In this document: piece by piece, positions 36,855 through 45,081 of the stretch
Layout: every line of letters begins with the position of its first letter
Position numbering within the stretch: position 1 is the first letter of the stretch
Source: Bradyrhizobium sp. CCGB01
GTDB taxonomy: Bacteria > Pseudomonadota > Alphaproteobacteria > Rhizobiales > Xanthobacteraceae
Length of the DNA: 64,000 nucleotides
Reading direction: 5' to 3'
Assembly: GCF_024199795.1 (NCBI RefSeq)
Contig: NZ_JANADK010000001.1
Span: forward strand, 4,402,001-4,466,000
Program-made: the position numbers and the translations under genes
Notes under the pieces: model-generated
The model's database searches: none
What the model was told of the DNA's origin: nothing
What the model saw: only the letters and a program-made list of their open reading frames with translations

Positions 36855-36903
36855 ACCTCTCCCGCTTGCGGGAGAGGTCGGTGCGCAGGGCCGGGTGAGG
36901 GTC
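36855..36903. repeat. Intergenic palindromic repeat, CTCTCCCGCTTGCGGGAGAG type
   Basis: ACCTCTCCCGC (36855-36865) and GCGGGAGAGGT (36868-36878) form a perfect 11-bp stem with a 2-base loop. GCAGGGCCGGGTGAGGGT follows, the trailing half of a repeat I recall from many Rhizobiales. It separates the TAXI and TRAP permease genes. Confidence 0.7.
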
Positions 36904-36959
36904 GCAAGCGGAAAAGGGGGTGCACCGCAGTCCGGGCAACCATCAACTCCATCGCAAGA

Positions 36960-38126
36960 CTATTCCTCAAACCCGTTCGGCATGTCGGCCTTTGCGAGCG
37001 CTGCCGCGCGGGCCTTCATCCAGCCGTCGAGGAATGCCTTGTCATCCGCCGGCGGGTTGGACTTGCCGTAATCGGCCCAGGCTGCGCCAAGCACCTCCTG
37101 CCGCTTGATCAGCTTGTTGTTGTGCGCGTCCTGCGCATCGGACCATTGGCCGGCCTCCTTCAGCGCCTTCACGGCGCCGGGATGCACGGGCACCACCCAG
37201 TTCTTGGTCTGGCGGTCGGCGGCGAGCCCGCCGGCGCCGGGCGCGGAGTCCTTGTAGGCGTCGTAATTGACGATCATCGCCTTGGTCATCGCATAGACCT
37301 GATCGGGCGCTTGCGAGGCGTAGGCGACGAAGATCGGGTAGGGGTAATTGCCGAGCTCGATCGGCTTCTCCGGCGTGATGCCGGCGCCGCAGGTGGCAGT
37401 CTGCGGGAAGAAGAACGAGCCGACCTTCTGCATCCGCGCCCAGCCTTCCTTATCCTTGGCAGGCAGCGGCGGCCAGACCAGGCCGCGCGGCGAGGTCTCG
37501 GCTTCCTTGGCAGGGCCGGTGATGGTGGTGCCGAAGGCGGCATCGACGTCGTTGTTGATCAGGCCTTTCCACATTGCGCCGTAGCTTGCGAACTCGACGG
37601 CCTTGACGTCCTTCTGCGTCAGCCCTGCGAAGGCGAGCACGGCGAGCGAGTTCTGGTTCAGCGCGGGCGAGCCGACGACGAAGCCGACGCGCTTGCCTTT
37701 CAGGTCTTTCAGATCTTTCACACCGCTATCGGCTGCAACGCCAAGCGAACCGCAATTGCAGTCGACGGACGAGAGCATGATCTGAAGCGGCTGCGGACCC
37801 CATTCCTTGGAGCCGAATTCGAACACGCCCTCCTGCGCGAAATAGGTCCCCGATCCCATTGCCGCGGACGCTGCACGCTTGGCACGCAGTGGTGCAAGTC
37901 GCGCGACGTCGTTGCCGGCCGGCAGCACGCGCACGTCGGTGCCGTATTTGTCCTTCATCATCTTGCCGACGCCGACCGCGATATTGAAGCCGGCGGTTCC
38001 GGTGTCATAGGCGGTGAACGTCAATGTCGCCGGCAGCTTGATGTCTTCGGCGATTGCATAGCGTGTAGACGCAAAAGAAATGCCCGCAACCAAGGCAGGC
38101 GCGAGCATGATCAGCCCACGAAGCAT
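36960..38126 (-). CDS. TAXI-family TRAP transporter solute-binding protein
   Basis: The start is the ATG at 38126 behind TTGGAGGGAAAC, giving 388 residues. The frame is open further upstream, through the biotin-carrier region on the same strand, but that part is not a leader. A signal peptide (LIMLAPALVAGISFASTRYAIA) precedes a mature TAXI domain (FTAYDTGTAGFNIAVGVGK; GKRVGFVVGSPALNQNSLA). TAXI proteins are known to bind glutamate/glutamine or 2-oxoglutarate-like acids in some species. Here glutamine or glutamate would fit the linked glutaminase, but this is inference. Confidence 0.9.
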   Translation of the reverse strand: MLRGLIMLAPALVAGISFASTRYAIAEDIKLPATLTFTAYDTGTAGFNIAVGVGKMMKDKYGTDVRVLPAGNDVARLAPLRAKRAASAAMGSGTYFAQEGVFEFGSKEWGPQPLQIMLSSVDCNCGSLGVAADSGVKDLKDLKGKRVGFVVGSPALNQNSLAVLAFAGLTQKDVKAVEFASYGAMWKGLINNDVDAAFGTTITGPAKEAETSPRGLVWPPLPAKDKEGWARMQKVGSFFFPQTATCGAGITPEKPIELGNYPYPIFVAYASQAPDQVYAMTKAMIVNYDAYKDSAPGAGGLAADRQTKNWVVPVHPGAVKALKEAGQWSDAQDAHNNKLIKRQEVLGAAWADYGKSNPPADDKAFLDGWMKARAAALAKADMPNGFEE

Positions 38127-38173
38127 GTTTCCCTCCAATGATCCCCGCGTTTGCCGCGAAGATTTTCTTTCTT

Positions 38174-38201
38174 TGTTTGAAACACAGTTTTGTTTGAAAC
38201 A
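38174..38201. promoter_or_regulatory. Tandem TGTTTGAAACA palindromes upstream of the TAXI gene
   Basis: The odd palindrome TGTTT-G-AAACA occurs twice, at 38174-38184 and 38191-38201, 17 bases apart. Each copy lies within TTTGTTTGAAACA. They sit 48-75 bases upstream of the TAXI binding-protein start. The sequence resembles TGAAACA/TGTTTCA operators of IclR-family regulators such as KdgR. The neighbouring IclR-family protein is the obvious candidate. Confidence 0.5.
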
Positions 38202-38293
38202 GATCATGTCATCGCGATCGAGCGATGGCAACGCCGTACCGCGCATGCAGGAAAGAGGCAGACAGATTGTCGCGGAAATGGCGGATAACGCAG

Positions 38294-38515
38294 TCAGTTC
38301 GCGACGATCGCGATCGCCTGTCCTTCGGCAACGACGTCGTCGAGCTTGACGAGAAGCGATGTGATCGTGCCGCTCGCGGGCGAGGGCACGGGGATCTCCA
38401 TCTTCATCGCTTCGACGACCACAACGTCGTCGCCATCCGCAACGGTTCCTCCAACTTGCACGGGAGTGGCGCAGATGCGTCCCGCGACCTCGGTGACGAT
38501 TTTTATATCTGGCAT
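38294..38515 (-). CDS. Stand-alone biotin carboxyl carrier protein (73 aa)
   Basis: The start is the ATG at 38515 (MPDIKIVTEVAGRI); the open frame runs 9 codons further. The product is one biotinyl domain with the attachment lysine K38 in VVEAMKMEIPVPSPASG. Its minimal length matches single-domain carriers such as the 73-residue B. subtilis type. It should shuttle carboxybiotin to the carboxyltransferase encoded 1 kb away on the other strand. No biotin carboxylase gene is in the window. It heads the TAXI/TRAP/glutaminase transcription direction, with a 167-base gap holding two palindromes. Confidence 0.9.
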   Translation of the reverse strand: MPDIKIVTEVAGRICATPVQVGGTVADGDDVVVVEAMKMEIPVPSPASGTITSLLVKLDDVVAEGQAIAIVAN

Positions 38516-38570
38516 GCCATCGCCTTTTTGTTGTCGTCGCAAAATGCCTGAGGTAGCGTCGTCTGCAAGT

Positions 38571-38594
38571 GGAATTTAATTCCGCAGAGCGGAA
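38571..38594. promoter_or_regulatory. IclR-type operator: overlapping palindromes before the IclR gene
   Basis: GGAATTTAATTCC (38571-38583) is a perfect odd palindrome. It overlaps TTCCGC-AGA-GCGGAA (38580-38594), a perfect 6-3-6 inverted repeat. The latter is the style of many IclR-family operators. The pair lies 16-39 bases upstream of the IclR start and 56-79 bases upstream of the divergent biotin-carrier start. It is thus placed for autoregulation and for control of both arms. Confidence 0.6.
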
Positions 38595-38609
38595 CAACTG
38601 GTAGGGAAC

Positions 38610-39584
38610 ATGGGACGACGTTCAGAGCGGTTGAGTAGGCAAGGCGCGCTCGCTGGCGATGCTGGCGAAGGTGATGTCATCCAGGTGGTCTCGCGCGCGT
38701 TCGACGTGTTGCGATGCTTCGAGGGCCACGATAGCAGGCTCGGCAATCTCGAGATTTCAAATCGCTGCGGCCTGCCGCGCTCGACGGTGTCGCGGCTCAC
38801 GCACACGCTGACGCGCATGGGGCAGCTGGTCTATCTGCCGCGCGACCAGAAATATCGCATCGGCCCGAGCGCTGTGGCGATGAGCGCCTCGATGATGAAG
38901 GGCGCGCAGCTGCGCAGTATGATCCGGCAGCGGCTCCAGGAAGTCGCCGACCAGCTTCCGGGCACGGTCGGCTTCGTCGTCCCCGATCGCTTCCATCTGG
39001 TTTATCTCCAGTTCGCGCGCTCGGCTTCGGCGCTCGGCCTGCATGAGGGGACCGGCAGCCGCATCTCGATGGCCTCGACCGCCGCGGGCGCGGCCTACAC
39101 CGCGGCACTCGCGCCCGAAATGGGCGATGCCTTCATCAACGACATGGAACGGGAAGCCCCCGAGGCTGCAAAGATCCTGAGGCCCCGCATCGAGGCCAAC
39201 CGGCAGTCTCTGCGCGAGCGCGGCTATGTCACGGCGTGCGGCATCTGGAGCCCGCACATCAACGGGCTCGCGGTGCCGATCTGGTCGCCGCAGTACCAGA
39301 CCTTCGTCGTCATCACGATCGGCCTGCTGTCGTCGATGTATGACGAGCAGCGTCTGCATGCCGAGGTCGCGCCGCTGATGCTCGCGCTCGGCCGCTCGCT
39401 CGGCAGCCTGATGGAGGGCGCGGAAGGCGACGTCTTCAACAACCGCATCCCGCGCAAACCGGTCGCAATGGCCGTGCATAATAATAACAAGCCGATCAAC
39501 TCGGGGGGCGTGAATGAACTGGAAGCCGGAACTCGACGAGCTAGCCCGGCGCGAAGCCTTCGCGCAGGAGATGGGCGGCGTTGA
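38610..39584 (+). CDS. IclR-family transcriptional regulator
   Basis: The 324-residue protein has an N-terminal winged helix-turn-helix (SRAFDVLRCF; LGNLEISNRCGLPRSTVSRL; YLPRDQKYRIGPSAVAM). A GAF-like effector domain follows (RISMASTAAGAAYTAAL). Family members are about 250-280 residues, so the tail is long. Its last 71 bases are shared, in another frame, with the carboxyltransferase gene, which links their translation. The adjacent palindromes suggest that it controls both the carrier/transporter arm and itself. Confidence 0.88.
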   Translation: MGRRSERLSRQGALAGDAGEGDVIQVVSRAFDVLRCFEGHDSRLGNLEISNRCGLPRSTVSRLTHTLTRMGQLVYLPRDQKYRIGPSAVAMSASMMKGAQLRSMIRQRLQEVADQLPGTVGFVVPDRFHLVYLQFARSASALGLHEGTGSRISMASTAAGAAYTAALAPEMGDAFINDMEREAPEAAKILRPRIEANRQSLRERGYVTACGIWSPHINGLAVPIWSPQYQTFVVITIGLLSSMYDEQRLHAEVAPLMLALGRSLGSLMEGAEGDVFNNRIPRKPVAMAVHNNNKPINSGGVNELEAGTRRASPARSLRAGDGRR

Positions 39585-41073
39585 CAAGGTCAAGCGTCAG
39601 CATGACCAGGGCCGACTGACTGTTCGGGAGCGTATCGACAGACTGACCGACAAGGGCAGCTTTCACGAGATCGGTGCCGTCTCCGGCATCGGCGAGTACG
39701 ATTCCAGCGGCGAGCTGCAGAAATTGACGCCGGCGAACTGCGTGTTCGGCCGTGCGCGCGTCGACGGCCGCACGGTTGTCGTGGTCGGCGACGATTTTAC
39801 GGTACGCGGTGGTTCGGCTGATGCTTCCATTTCAGCAAAACCGCTGATGGCGGAGGAGATGGCGCACGATTTCCGTCTGCCCATCGTCCGCATCATCGAG
39901 GGCTCCGGCGGCGGCGGCTCGGTCAAGACCATCGAGACCAAGGGCGCGGCCAATCTGCCCGGCGGCATCGGTGGCACGCGCTGGTATCGCTTCACGACGG
40001 AGAACCTGTCGCGCGTCCCCGTGGTCGCGCTCGGCCTCGGTTCGGTCGCAGGGCTCGGTGCGGCGCGGCTTGCCGCCAGCCACTATTCCATCATGACCCG
40101 GAAGTCCGCGATGTTCGTCGCGGGGCCGCCGGTCGTGAAGGCGCTCGGGCAGGACCTCACCAAGGAGGAGCTTGGCGGCGCCGATATCCAGACCCGTGCC
40201 GGCGCGGTCGATCATGCCGTCGACACCGAGGAGGAGGCCTTTGCCTGCGCGCGGCGCTTCCTCTCGTACCTGCCGTCATCGGTCTACGAGCTGCCGCCGA
40301 CCTTGCCCTGCACGGACAATCCGGAGCGCAGCGAGGAAGCGCTGATGAACGCGGTGCCGCGCAACCGCAAGCAGGTCTACAAGATGCGCCCCATTGTCGA
40401 GTCGGTCGTCGACAAGGGCTCGTTCTTCGAGGTCGCCAAGAACTTCGGCAAGCCGATCATCGTCGGTCTCGCCCGGCTCGAGGGCAGGGCGGTGCTGGTG
40501 CTTGCCAGCGACAGCTTCCACTACGGCGGCTCCTGGACCGCGGATGCCTGCCAGAAAGTGGTGCGCTGGGTGGATTTCGCCGAGACCTTCCACCTGCCGG
40601 TCGTCTATCTCATGGACTGCCCGGGCTTCATGATCGGCCTCGACGCCGAGAAGGCGGCGACCATCCGCCACGGTGTTCGCGCCATGGCTGCGGTAAATCA
40701 AACGACTGTGCCCTGGTGCACCGTGATCCTGCGCAACGCCTTCGGCGTCGCCGGCGTGGTGCATCAGCCCGCCGACCGGTTCTCGATCCGCTACGCCTGG
40801 CCCTCGGCCTATTGGGGCTCGCTCCCGCTCGAGGGCGGCATCGAAGCCGCCTACCGCGCCGACATCGACGCGGCCGAGGACAAGGCGGGCAAGCTGAGGG
40901 AGATCGAGGAGCGTCTCAACAAGCTGCGCTCGCCGTTCCGCTCGGCCGAAAAATTCTGGGTCGAGGAGATCATCGATCCCCGCAAGACGCGGTCGCTGCT
41001 GTGCGAGTTCGCAAGGCTCGCCGAGCCGCTGCGAAAACCGGGGCCTCCGGAGAACATGACGATCAGGCCGTAA
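39514..41073 (+). CDS. Acyl-CoA carboxylase/decarboxylase carboxyltransferase subunit
   Basis: The 519-residue protein belongs to the propionyl/methylmalonyl/acetyl-CoA carboxyltransferase beta family. The first crotonase-like half has the oxyanion glycine run IEGSGGGGSVKTIET. The second half has VVYLMDCPGFMIGLDAEKAAT. ATG 39514 lies inside the IclR gene, behind CGGGGGGCG. It transfers CO2 between carboxybiotin and an acyl-CoA. With no biotin carboxylase nearby, it may use one encoded elsewhere or work as a decarboxylase. The acyl-CoA substrate is not evident. Confidence 0.9.
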   Translation: MNWKPELDELARREAFAQEMGGVDKVKRQHDQGRLTVRERIDRLTDKGSFHEIGAVSGIGEYDSSGELQKLTPANCVFGRARVDGRTVVVVGDDFTVRGGSADASISAKPLMAEEMAHDFRLPIVRIIEGSGGGGSVKTIETKGAANLPGGIGGTRWYRFTTENLSRVPVVALGLGSVAGLGAARLAASHYSIMTRKSAMFVAGPPVVKALGQDLTKEELGGADIQTRAGAVDHAVDTEEEAFACARRFLSYLPSSVYELPPTLPCTDNPERSEEALMNAVPRNRKQVYKMRPIVESVVDKGSFFEVAKNFGKPIIVGLARLEGRAVLVLASDSFHYGGSWTADACQKVVRWVDFAETFHLPVVYLMDCPGFMIGLDAEKAATIRHGVRAMAAVNQTTVPWCTVILRNAFGVAGVVHQPADRFSIRYAWPSAYWGSLPLEGGIEAAYRADIDAAEDKAGKLREIEERLNKLRSPFRSAEKFWVEEIIDPRKTRSLLCEFARLAEPLRKPGPPENMTIRP

Positions 41074-41088
41074 GGCGCGGCGGCGTCA

Positions 41089-42564
41089 TCACAGCCGCAG
41101 CACCTTGCCCGGATTCATGATGTTCTGCGGATCGAGCGCGCGCTTGATCGTTCGCATGATGTCGAGCTCGGTCTTCGACCGGTAGTGACTGAGCTCGTCG
41201 AGCTTGTCCACACCGATGCCGTGCTCCGCCGAGATCGAGCCGCCCATGGAGGTGATGAGATCGTTCACGGCCCGCGTGATGGCCCCCGAATATTGGTTCA
41301 GCGTCTGCTGATCCATGCCTTTGGGCCCCATGAACGAAAAATGCAGATTGCCGTCGCCGATATGCCCCAAGGGATAGGGGCGAATGGTCGGGAGAATGTC
41401 GAGCACCGCCTTGAGCCCCTTGTCGATGAACTCCGGAATCCTGGAGATCGCCACCGACACGTCGTAGCTCAGTCCCGGCCCCTCGGCGCGGGAGGCCCCG
41501 GCGACGCTTTCGCGGATGTGCCACATGTTGCGCGATTGATGTCCGGTTTGCGCGATCACCGCATCGAGCACGCGGCCGGCCTCGAGCTGATCGGCGAGAA
41601 ACTGCTCCATCTTCTCGGACATGCCCTCGGTCCCGTCCTGGCGTGCCCGCGAGGACGACCATTCAAGCAAGAGGTACCATGGCGTGTCCGCCCTGAGCGG
41701 ATCCTGGGTGCCGGGAACGTGACGCAACACCATGTCGATGGCGCTGCGGCTCATCAGCTCGCAGGAGCCGACATTGTCCCCTGACGCGGCATGCGCCTCG
41801 GACAGGATCTCCAGGGCTGCGCGTGGATCCCGGACAGCCAGCCACGCCGTGCACAAATCCTTCGGCGCCGGCCATAGCTTGAGGACGGCCTTGGTGATGA
41901 TGCCGAGCGTGCCCTCGGCGCCCATGAAGAGGTGCTTGAGGTCGTAGCCCGTGTTGTCCTTCTTGAGCGCGCGCAATCCGTCCCAGACATCGCCATTGGC
42001 CAGGACGACCTCGAGCCCCAAGACGAGATTGCGGGCATTGCCATAGCGGAGCACCTGCACGCCGCCGGCATTCGTCGACAGATTGCCGCCGATCATGCAG
42101 GAGCCCTGGGCGCCAAGGCTGAGCGGCAAGAACCTGTCGTGCTTGGCCGCGGTCTCCTGAAGCGTCTGCAGCACGCAGCCGGCCTCGACCGTCATCGCGT
42201 ATCCGACGGCATCGACGTCCAGCACGCGGTTCATGCGCCCGAGCGACAGCACGATGCCGGTGTGCGCGGGCCAGGGCGTCGCCCCGCCCATCAGCCCGGT
42301 GTTGCCACCCTGCGGCACGATCGCGACGCCGTGCTCATGGCAAAGCCGGACCACTTTCGAGACTTCCTCGGTACTCCCGGGACGAACGACGGCACCCGCA
42401 CCGCCAACCAGCAATCCGCGCCAGTCCGTCACGAACGGCTGCTTGCCGTGGTCGTCCTCGATGAGACCTTTCTCGCCCACGATCGCGTGCAACGCATCGC
42501 GCATCTGCGCGGTCAAGGGAGCGGTCGGGATGGTAGGCAAGGAGGACGGGAAGGCAGCCGGCAT
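41089..42564 (-). CDS. FAD-binding oxidase, D-2-hydroxyglutarate/D-lactate dehydrogenase type
   Basis: The start is the ATG at 42564 (MPAAFPSSLPTIPTAP) behind AGGGGAAACA, giving 491 residues. The PCMH-type FAD domain is clear: AIVPQGGNTGLMGGATP, LGAQGSCMIGGNLSTNAGG and HLFMGAEGTLGIITKAVLKL. The C-terminal FAD-oxidase domain has GHIGDGNLHFSF and SAEHGIGVDK. It oxidises a D-2-hydroxyacid to the 2-oxoacid, passing electrons to a quinone or ETF. It is convergent with the carboxyltransferase and lies downstream of the amino-acid ABC operon. Confidence 0.9.
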   Translation of the reverse strand: MPAAFPSSLPTIPTAPLTAQMRDALHAIVGEKGLIEDDHGKQPFVTDWRGLLVGGAGAVVRPGSTEEVSKVVRLCHEHGVAIVPQGGNTGLMGGATPWPAHTGIVLSLGRMNRVLDVDAVGYAMTVEAGCVLQTLQETAAKHDRFLPLSLGAQGSCMIGGNLSTNAGGVQVLRYGNARNLVLGLEVVLANGDVWDGLRALKKDNTGYDLKHLFMGAEGTLGIITKAVLKLWPAPKDLCTAWLAVRDPRAALEILSEAHAASGDNVGSCELMSRSAIDMVLRHVPGTQDPLRADTPWYLLLEWSSSRARQDGTEGMSEKMEQFLADQLEAGRVLDAVIAQTGHQSRNMWHIRESVAGASRAEGPGLSYDVSVAISRIPEFIDKGLKAVLDILPTIRPYPLGHIGDGNLHFSFMGPKGMDQQTLNQYSGAITRAVNDLITSMGGSISAEHGIGVDKLDELSHYRSKTELDIMRTIKRALDPQNIMNPGKVLRL

Positions 42565-42718
42565 TTTGTTTCCCCTGGGTACATCTTGGTGTGTACTGCG
42601 CACGCGACGTGCTCAGGGGTATTGTCCACGTTTGCGCCGTGGAGTCTAACGGCAATATGTCTCGAACCTGGGGACCAGGGACGGGCCCGTCCCGCCGGCG
42701 CCCGTTGCCGACGCGGCC

Positions 42719-43486
42719 CTAGTGGATGATCTGGTTCAGAAAACCCTTCGCCCGGTCGGTGCGAGGAGCCCGGAAGAACGTTTCCGGATCCGCTTCCTCC
42801 ACGATGCTTCCGCGATCCATGAAGACGACCCGATCGGCGACCTCGCGGGCGAATCCCATCTCGTGCGTCACGCAGACCATCGTCATGCCATCTCGCGCCA
42901 GCTCGACCATGGTGTCCAACACCTCCTTGACCATCTCGGGGTCGAGCGCGGATGTCGGTTCGTCGAACAGCATGATCTTGGGCTGCATGCACAGCGCCCG
43001 CGCGATGGCGACGCGTTGCTGCTGACCGCCCGACAATTGTGCGGGATATTTGTCCGCCTGATCCTGAATGCGGACCTTCCGCAGCAAGCCGAGCGCGCGA
43101 TCGCGCGCCTCGCCCTGCGAAATGCCGCGAACCTTCATCGGAGCCAGCATGCAGTTCTCGGCGACCGTGAGGTGCGGAAACAGGTTGAAACTCTGAAACA
43201 CCATTCCGACCTCACAGCGCACGCTGTTGATGTCGGCGATGCGGTTGCTCAACTCGACGCCGTCGACGACGATCCGGCCTCCGTCGTGTTTCTCGATATG
43301 GTTGATGCACCGGATCAGCGTCGACTTGCCGGAGCCCGAAGGTCCGCACAAGACGATTTTCTCGCCCTTGGCGACCTCGAGATTGACGTCGTTCAGCGCA
43401 GTGAACGCGCCGAACCGCTTCACCACGTTCTCAACGATGACGATTGCGCCAGGCTGCGTGGCGTGGCCGACAGTCTCTTGAGGCAT
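42719..43486 (-). CDS. Polar amino-acid ABC transporter ATP-binding protein (GlnQ type)
   Basis: I place the start at ATG 43486 ([16 protein letters not shown]) because GGAG lies about 8 bases before it; the upstream TTG would include that ribosome-binding site. The 255-residue product has Walker [11 protein letters not shown]-loop [11 protein letters not shown], signature [10 protein letters not shown] and Walker [16 protein letters not shown]. It energises the importer formed by the next three upstream genes. Confidence 0.93.
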   Translation of the reverse strand: MPQETVGHATQPGAIVIVENVVKRFGAFTALNDVNLEVAKGEKIVLCGPSGSGKSTLIRCINHIEKHDGGRIVVDGVELSNRIADINSVRCEVGMVFQSFNLFPHLTVAENCMLAPMKVRGISQGEARDRALGLLRKVRIQDQADKYPAQLSGGQQQRVAIARALCMQPKIMLFDEPTSALDPEMVKEVLDTMVELARDGMTMVCVTHEMGFAREVADRVVFMDRGSIVEEADPETFFRAPRTDRAKGFLNQIIH

Positions 43487-43538
43487 GTTCGTCTCCAAAT
43501 ACGAGGCTGCAAATACGAGGCTGCATGTGTCGCAATGC

Positions 43539-44231
43539 TCATCGTGCCGTGGCTAGGGCGTATCGCTTGCGAAGGGTGGTGACGCACTGGGAGGCCGCAG
43601 AGCTGATGACCAGATAGACCACGGCGATGGCGGGGTACATTTCGACGAGGCGGCCGTTGAGCTGCGCAAGCTTGGAAGCCGCGCCCAGCAGGTCCGTCAG
43701 CGAAAGGACGTAGACGAGAGAGGTGTCCTGAAACAGGATGATCGTCTGGCTCAGGATGATCGGGCTGGCCACGCGCAAGACCTGCGGCAGGACGATATGG
43801 CGGTAGGTATGGTAGGTGGACAGCGCGAGCGCCTGGCAGGCCTCGAACTGGCCCTTGTTCACGGCCCGCAGCCCGACACGGATGATTTCGGAGTAGTAGG
43901 CGGCCTCGAACAGGCCGAAGGTGATGAAGGCCGTGTAGGTGGCGCCGATCGGGATCGGGCGACCGTTGCCGCTGAGGTGCCCGAGCACGATCGGCACCAG
44001 GAAGAAGAACCAGAACAGAACGAGGATCAACGGGATCGACCGGATGATCGCGACGTAGCCGCGGATGATCTGGGCGAGCACCGGAATCTCGAAGTGCTGT
44101 ACCAGCGCAAGGCAGGTTCCGAGGACCATGCCGATGGCGAATGCGGCCGCGGTGAGCGAGAGCGAGAACAGCAGGCCCGACCAGAGATAAGGCCATGATT
44201 GCGCGAGAATCGAGAAATCGAGGGTGTTCAT
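43539..44231 (-). CDS. Polar amino-acid ABC transporter permease (second)
   Basis: The 230-residue His/Glu/Gln-type permease has about five spans. The family loop is [21 protein letters not shown], given here as [11 protein letters not shown] and [12 protein letters not shown]. It starts inside the stop of the preceding permease (ATGA), so the two are translationally coupled and probably heterodimerise. The ATPase gene follows after 52 bases. Confidence 0.91.
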   Translation of the reverse strand: MNTLDFSILAQSWPYLWSGLLFSLSLTAAAFAIGMVLGTCLALVQHFEIPVLAQIIRGYVAIIRSIPLILVLFWFFFLVPIVLGHLSGNGRPIPIGATYTAFITFGLFEAAYYSEIIRVGLRAVNKGQFEACQALALSTYHTYRHIVLPQVLRVASPIILSQTIILFQDTSLVYVLSLTDLLGAASKLAQLNGRLVEMYPAIAVVYLVISSAASQCVTTLRKRYALATAR

Positions 44232-45019
44232 TTCACGGCCTCCATGGCGCCGGGCAGGGCGCCGCCTTGCTGCACCTCAGTGGCCAGATCCTGGTCTGTG
44301 AGCTTGACGGGAGCGCTCCCGGGAATGCGGACTGCCCTGTCGATGATCGTCATGGCCTGGTACGCAACCAGCGCCAGGCACAGGTAGATGATCGTCGCCG
44401 CGCCAAACGCCGAGAATGTCTGAAACGTGGCCTCGCTGATCTGGCGCGCCTGGGCGGTGAGCTCCATCAAGCCGATCGTGAGTGCGACGGAGGTGTTCTT
44501 GTAGATGCCCATCACCTCGCTGGTGAGGCTCGGCACGATGAGGCGCAAAGCCTGCGGCACGATGACGTAGCGATAGGTGAGGTAGCCGCTGAGGCCGAGA
44601 GCGCTGGCGGCCTCGATCTGCCCCCTTGGAAGCGCTTCGATCCCCGCCCGAACCTGCTCGGCTATGCGGGAGGCCGTGTAGAGCCCCAGGCAAAGGAGTG
44701 CCGGGAAGAACGAGGCCCAGGGCGGCGGGATCTGCTTGATGGCATCCCCGAGTGCGCTCGGCACCACCTCCGGGAAGACAAAATACCAGAGGAACATCTG
44801 CACCAGGACGGGGATGTTCCGGAATATCTCGACATAGAGCCGGGCCGGGATCGAATAGAAACGATTCTGGACTGTGCGCCCCACGCCGACGATGACGCCG
44901 ATGCCGAAGGCTATCCACCAGCCGAAGAAGGCCAGAGCCAGGGTCCAACCGAGACCCGACAGAAGCCAGTCGATATAGCGCTGGCCGTCTGCCGCCTGTT
45001 CAAAAAGCACTCCGAACAT
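44228..45019 (-). CDS. Polar amino-acid ABC transporter permease (first)
   Basis: The 263-residue permease has the HisM/GltJ-type signature EAASALGLSGYLTYRYVIVP, with the spans expected for this family (DWLLSGLGWTLALAFFGWWI is written here as WLLSGLGWTLALAFFGW). The sequence RPGIEALPRGQIEAAS-like RAGIEALPRGQIEA precedes the coupling helix. It overlaps the next permease by four bases and follows the binding protein after 62 bases. Confidence 0.91.
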   Translation of the reverse strand: MFGVLFEQAADGQRYIDWLLSGLGWTLALAFFGWWIAFGIGVIVGVGRTVQNRFYSIPARLYVEIFRNIPVLVQMFLWYFVFPEVVPSALGDAIKQIPPPWASFFPALLCLGLYTASRIAEQVRAGIEALPRGQIEAASALGLSGYLTYRYVIVPQALRLIVPSLTSEVMGIYKNTSVALTIGLMELTAQARQISEATFQTFSAFGAATIIYLCLALVAYQAMTIIDRAVRIPGSAPVKLTDQDLATEVQQGGALPGAMEAVK

Positions 45020-45081
45020 CGCGAGCCTCCGGGTTGCAGGTGCGGACGAGGATGACCTTGCGAGACGATCGGCTCCGTCGC

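Noticed and set aside
43487..43498. TTG start four codons upstream for the GlnQ-type ATPase
   Set aside because: The GGAG that would act as its ribosome-binding site lies inside that extension, so the ATG at 43486 is the better start.
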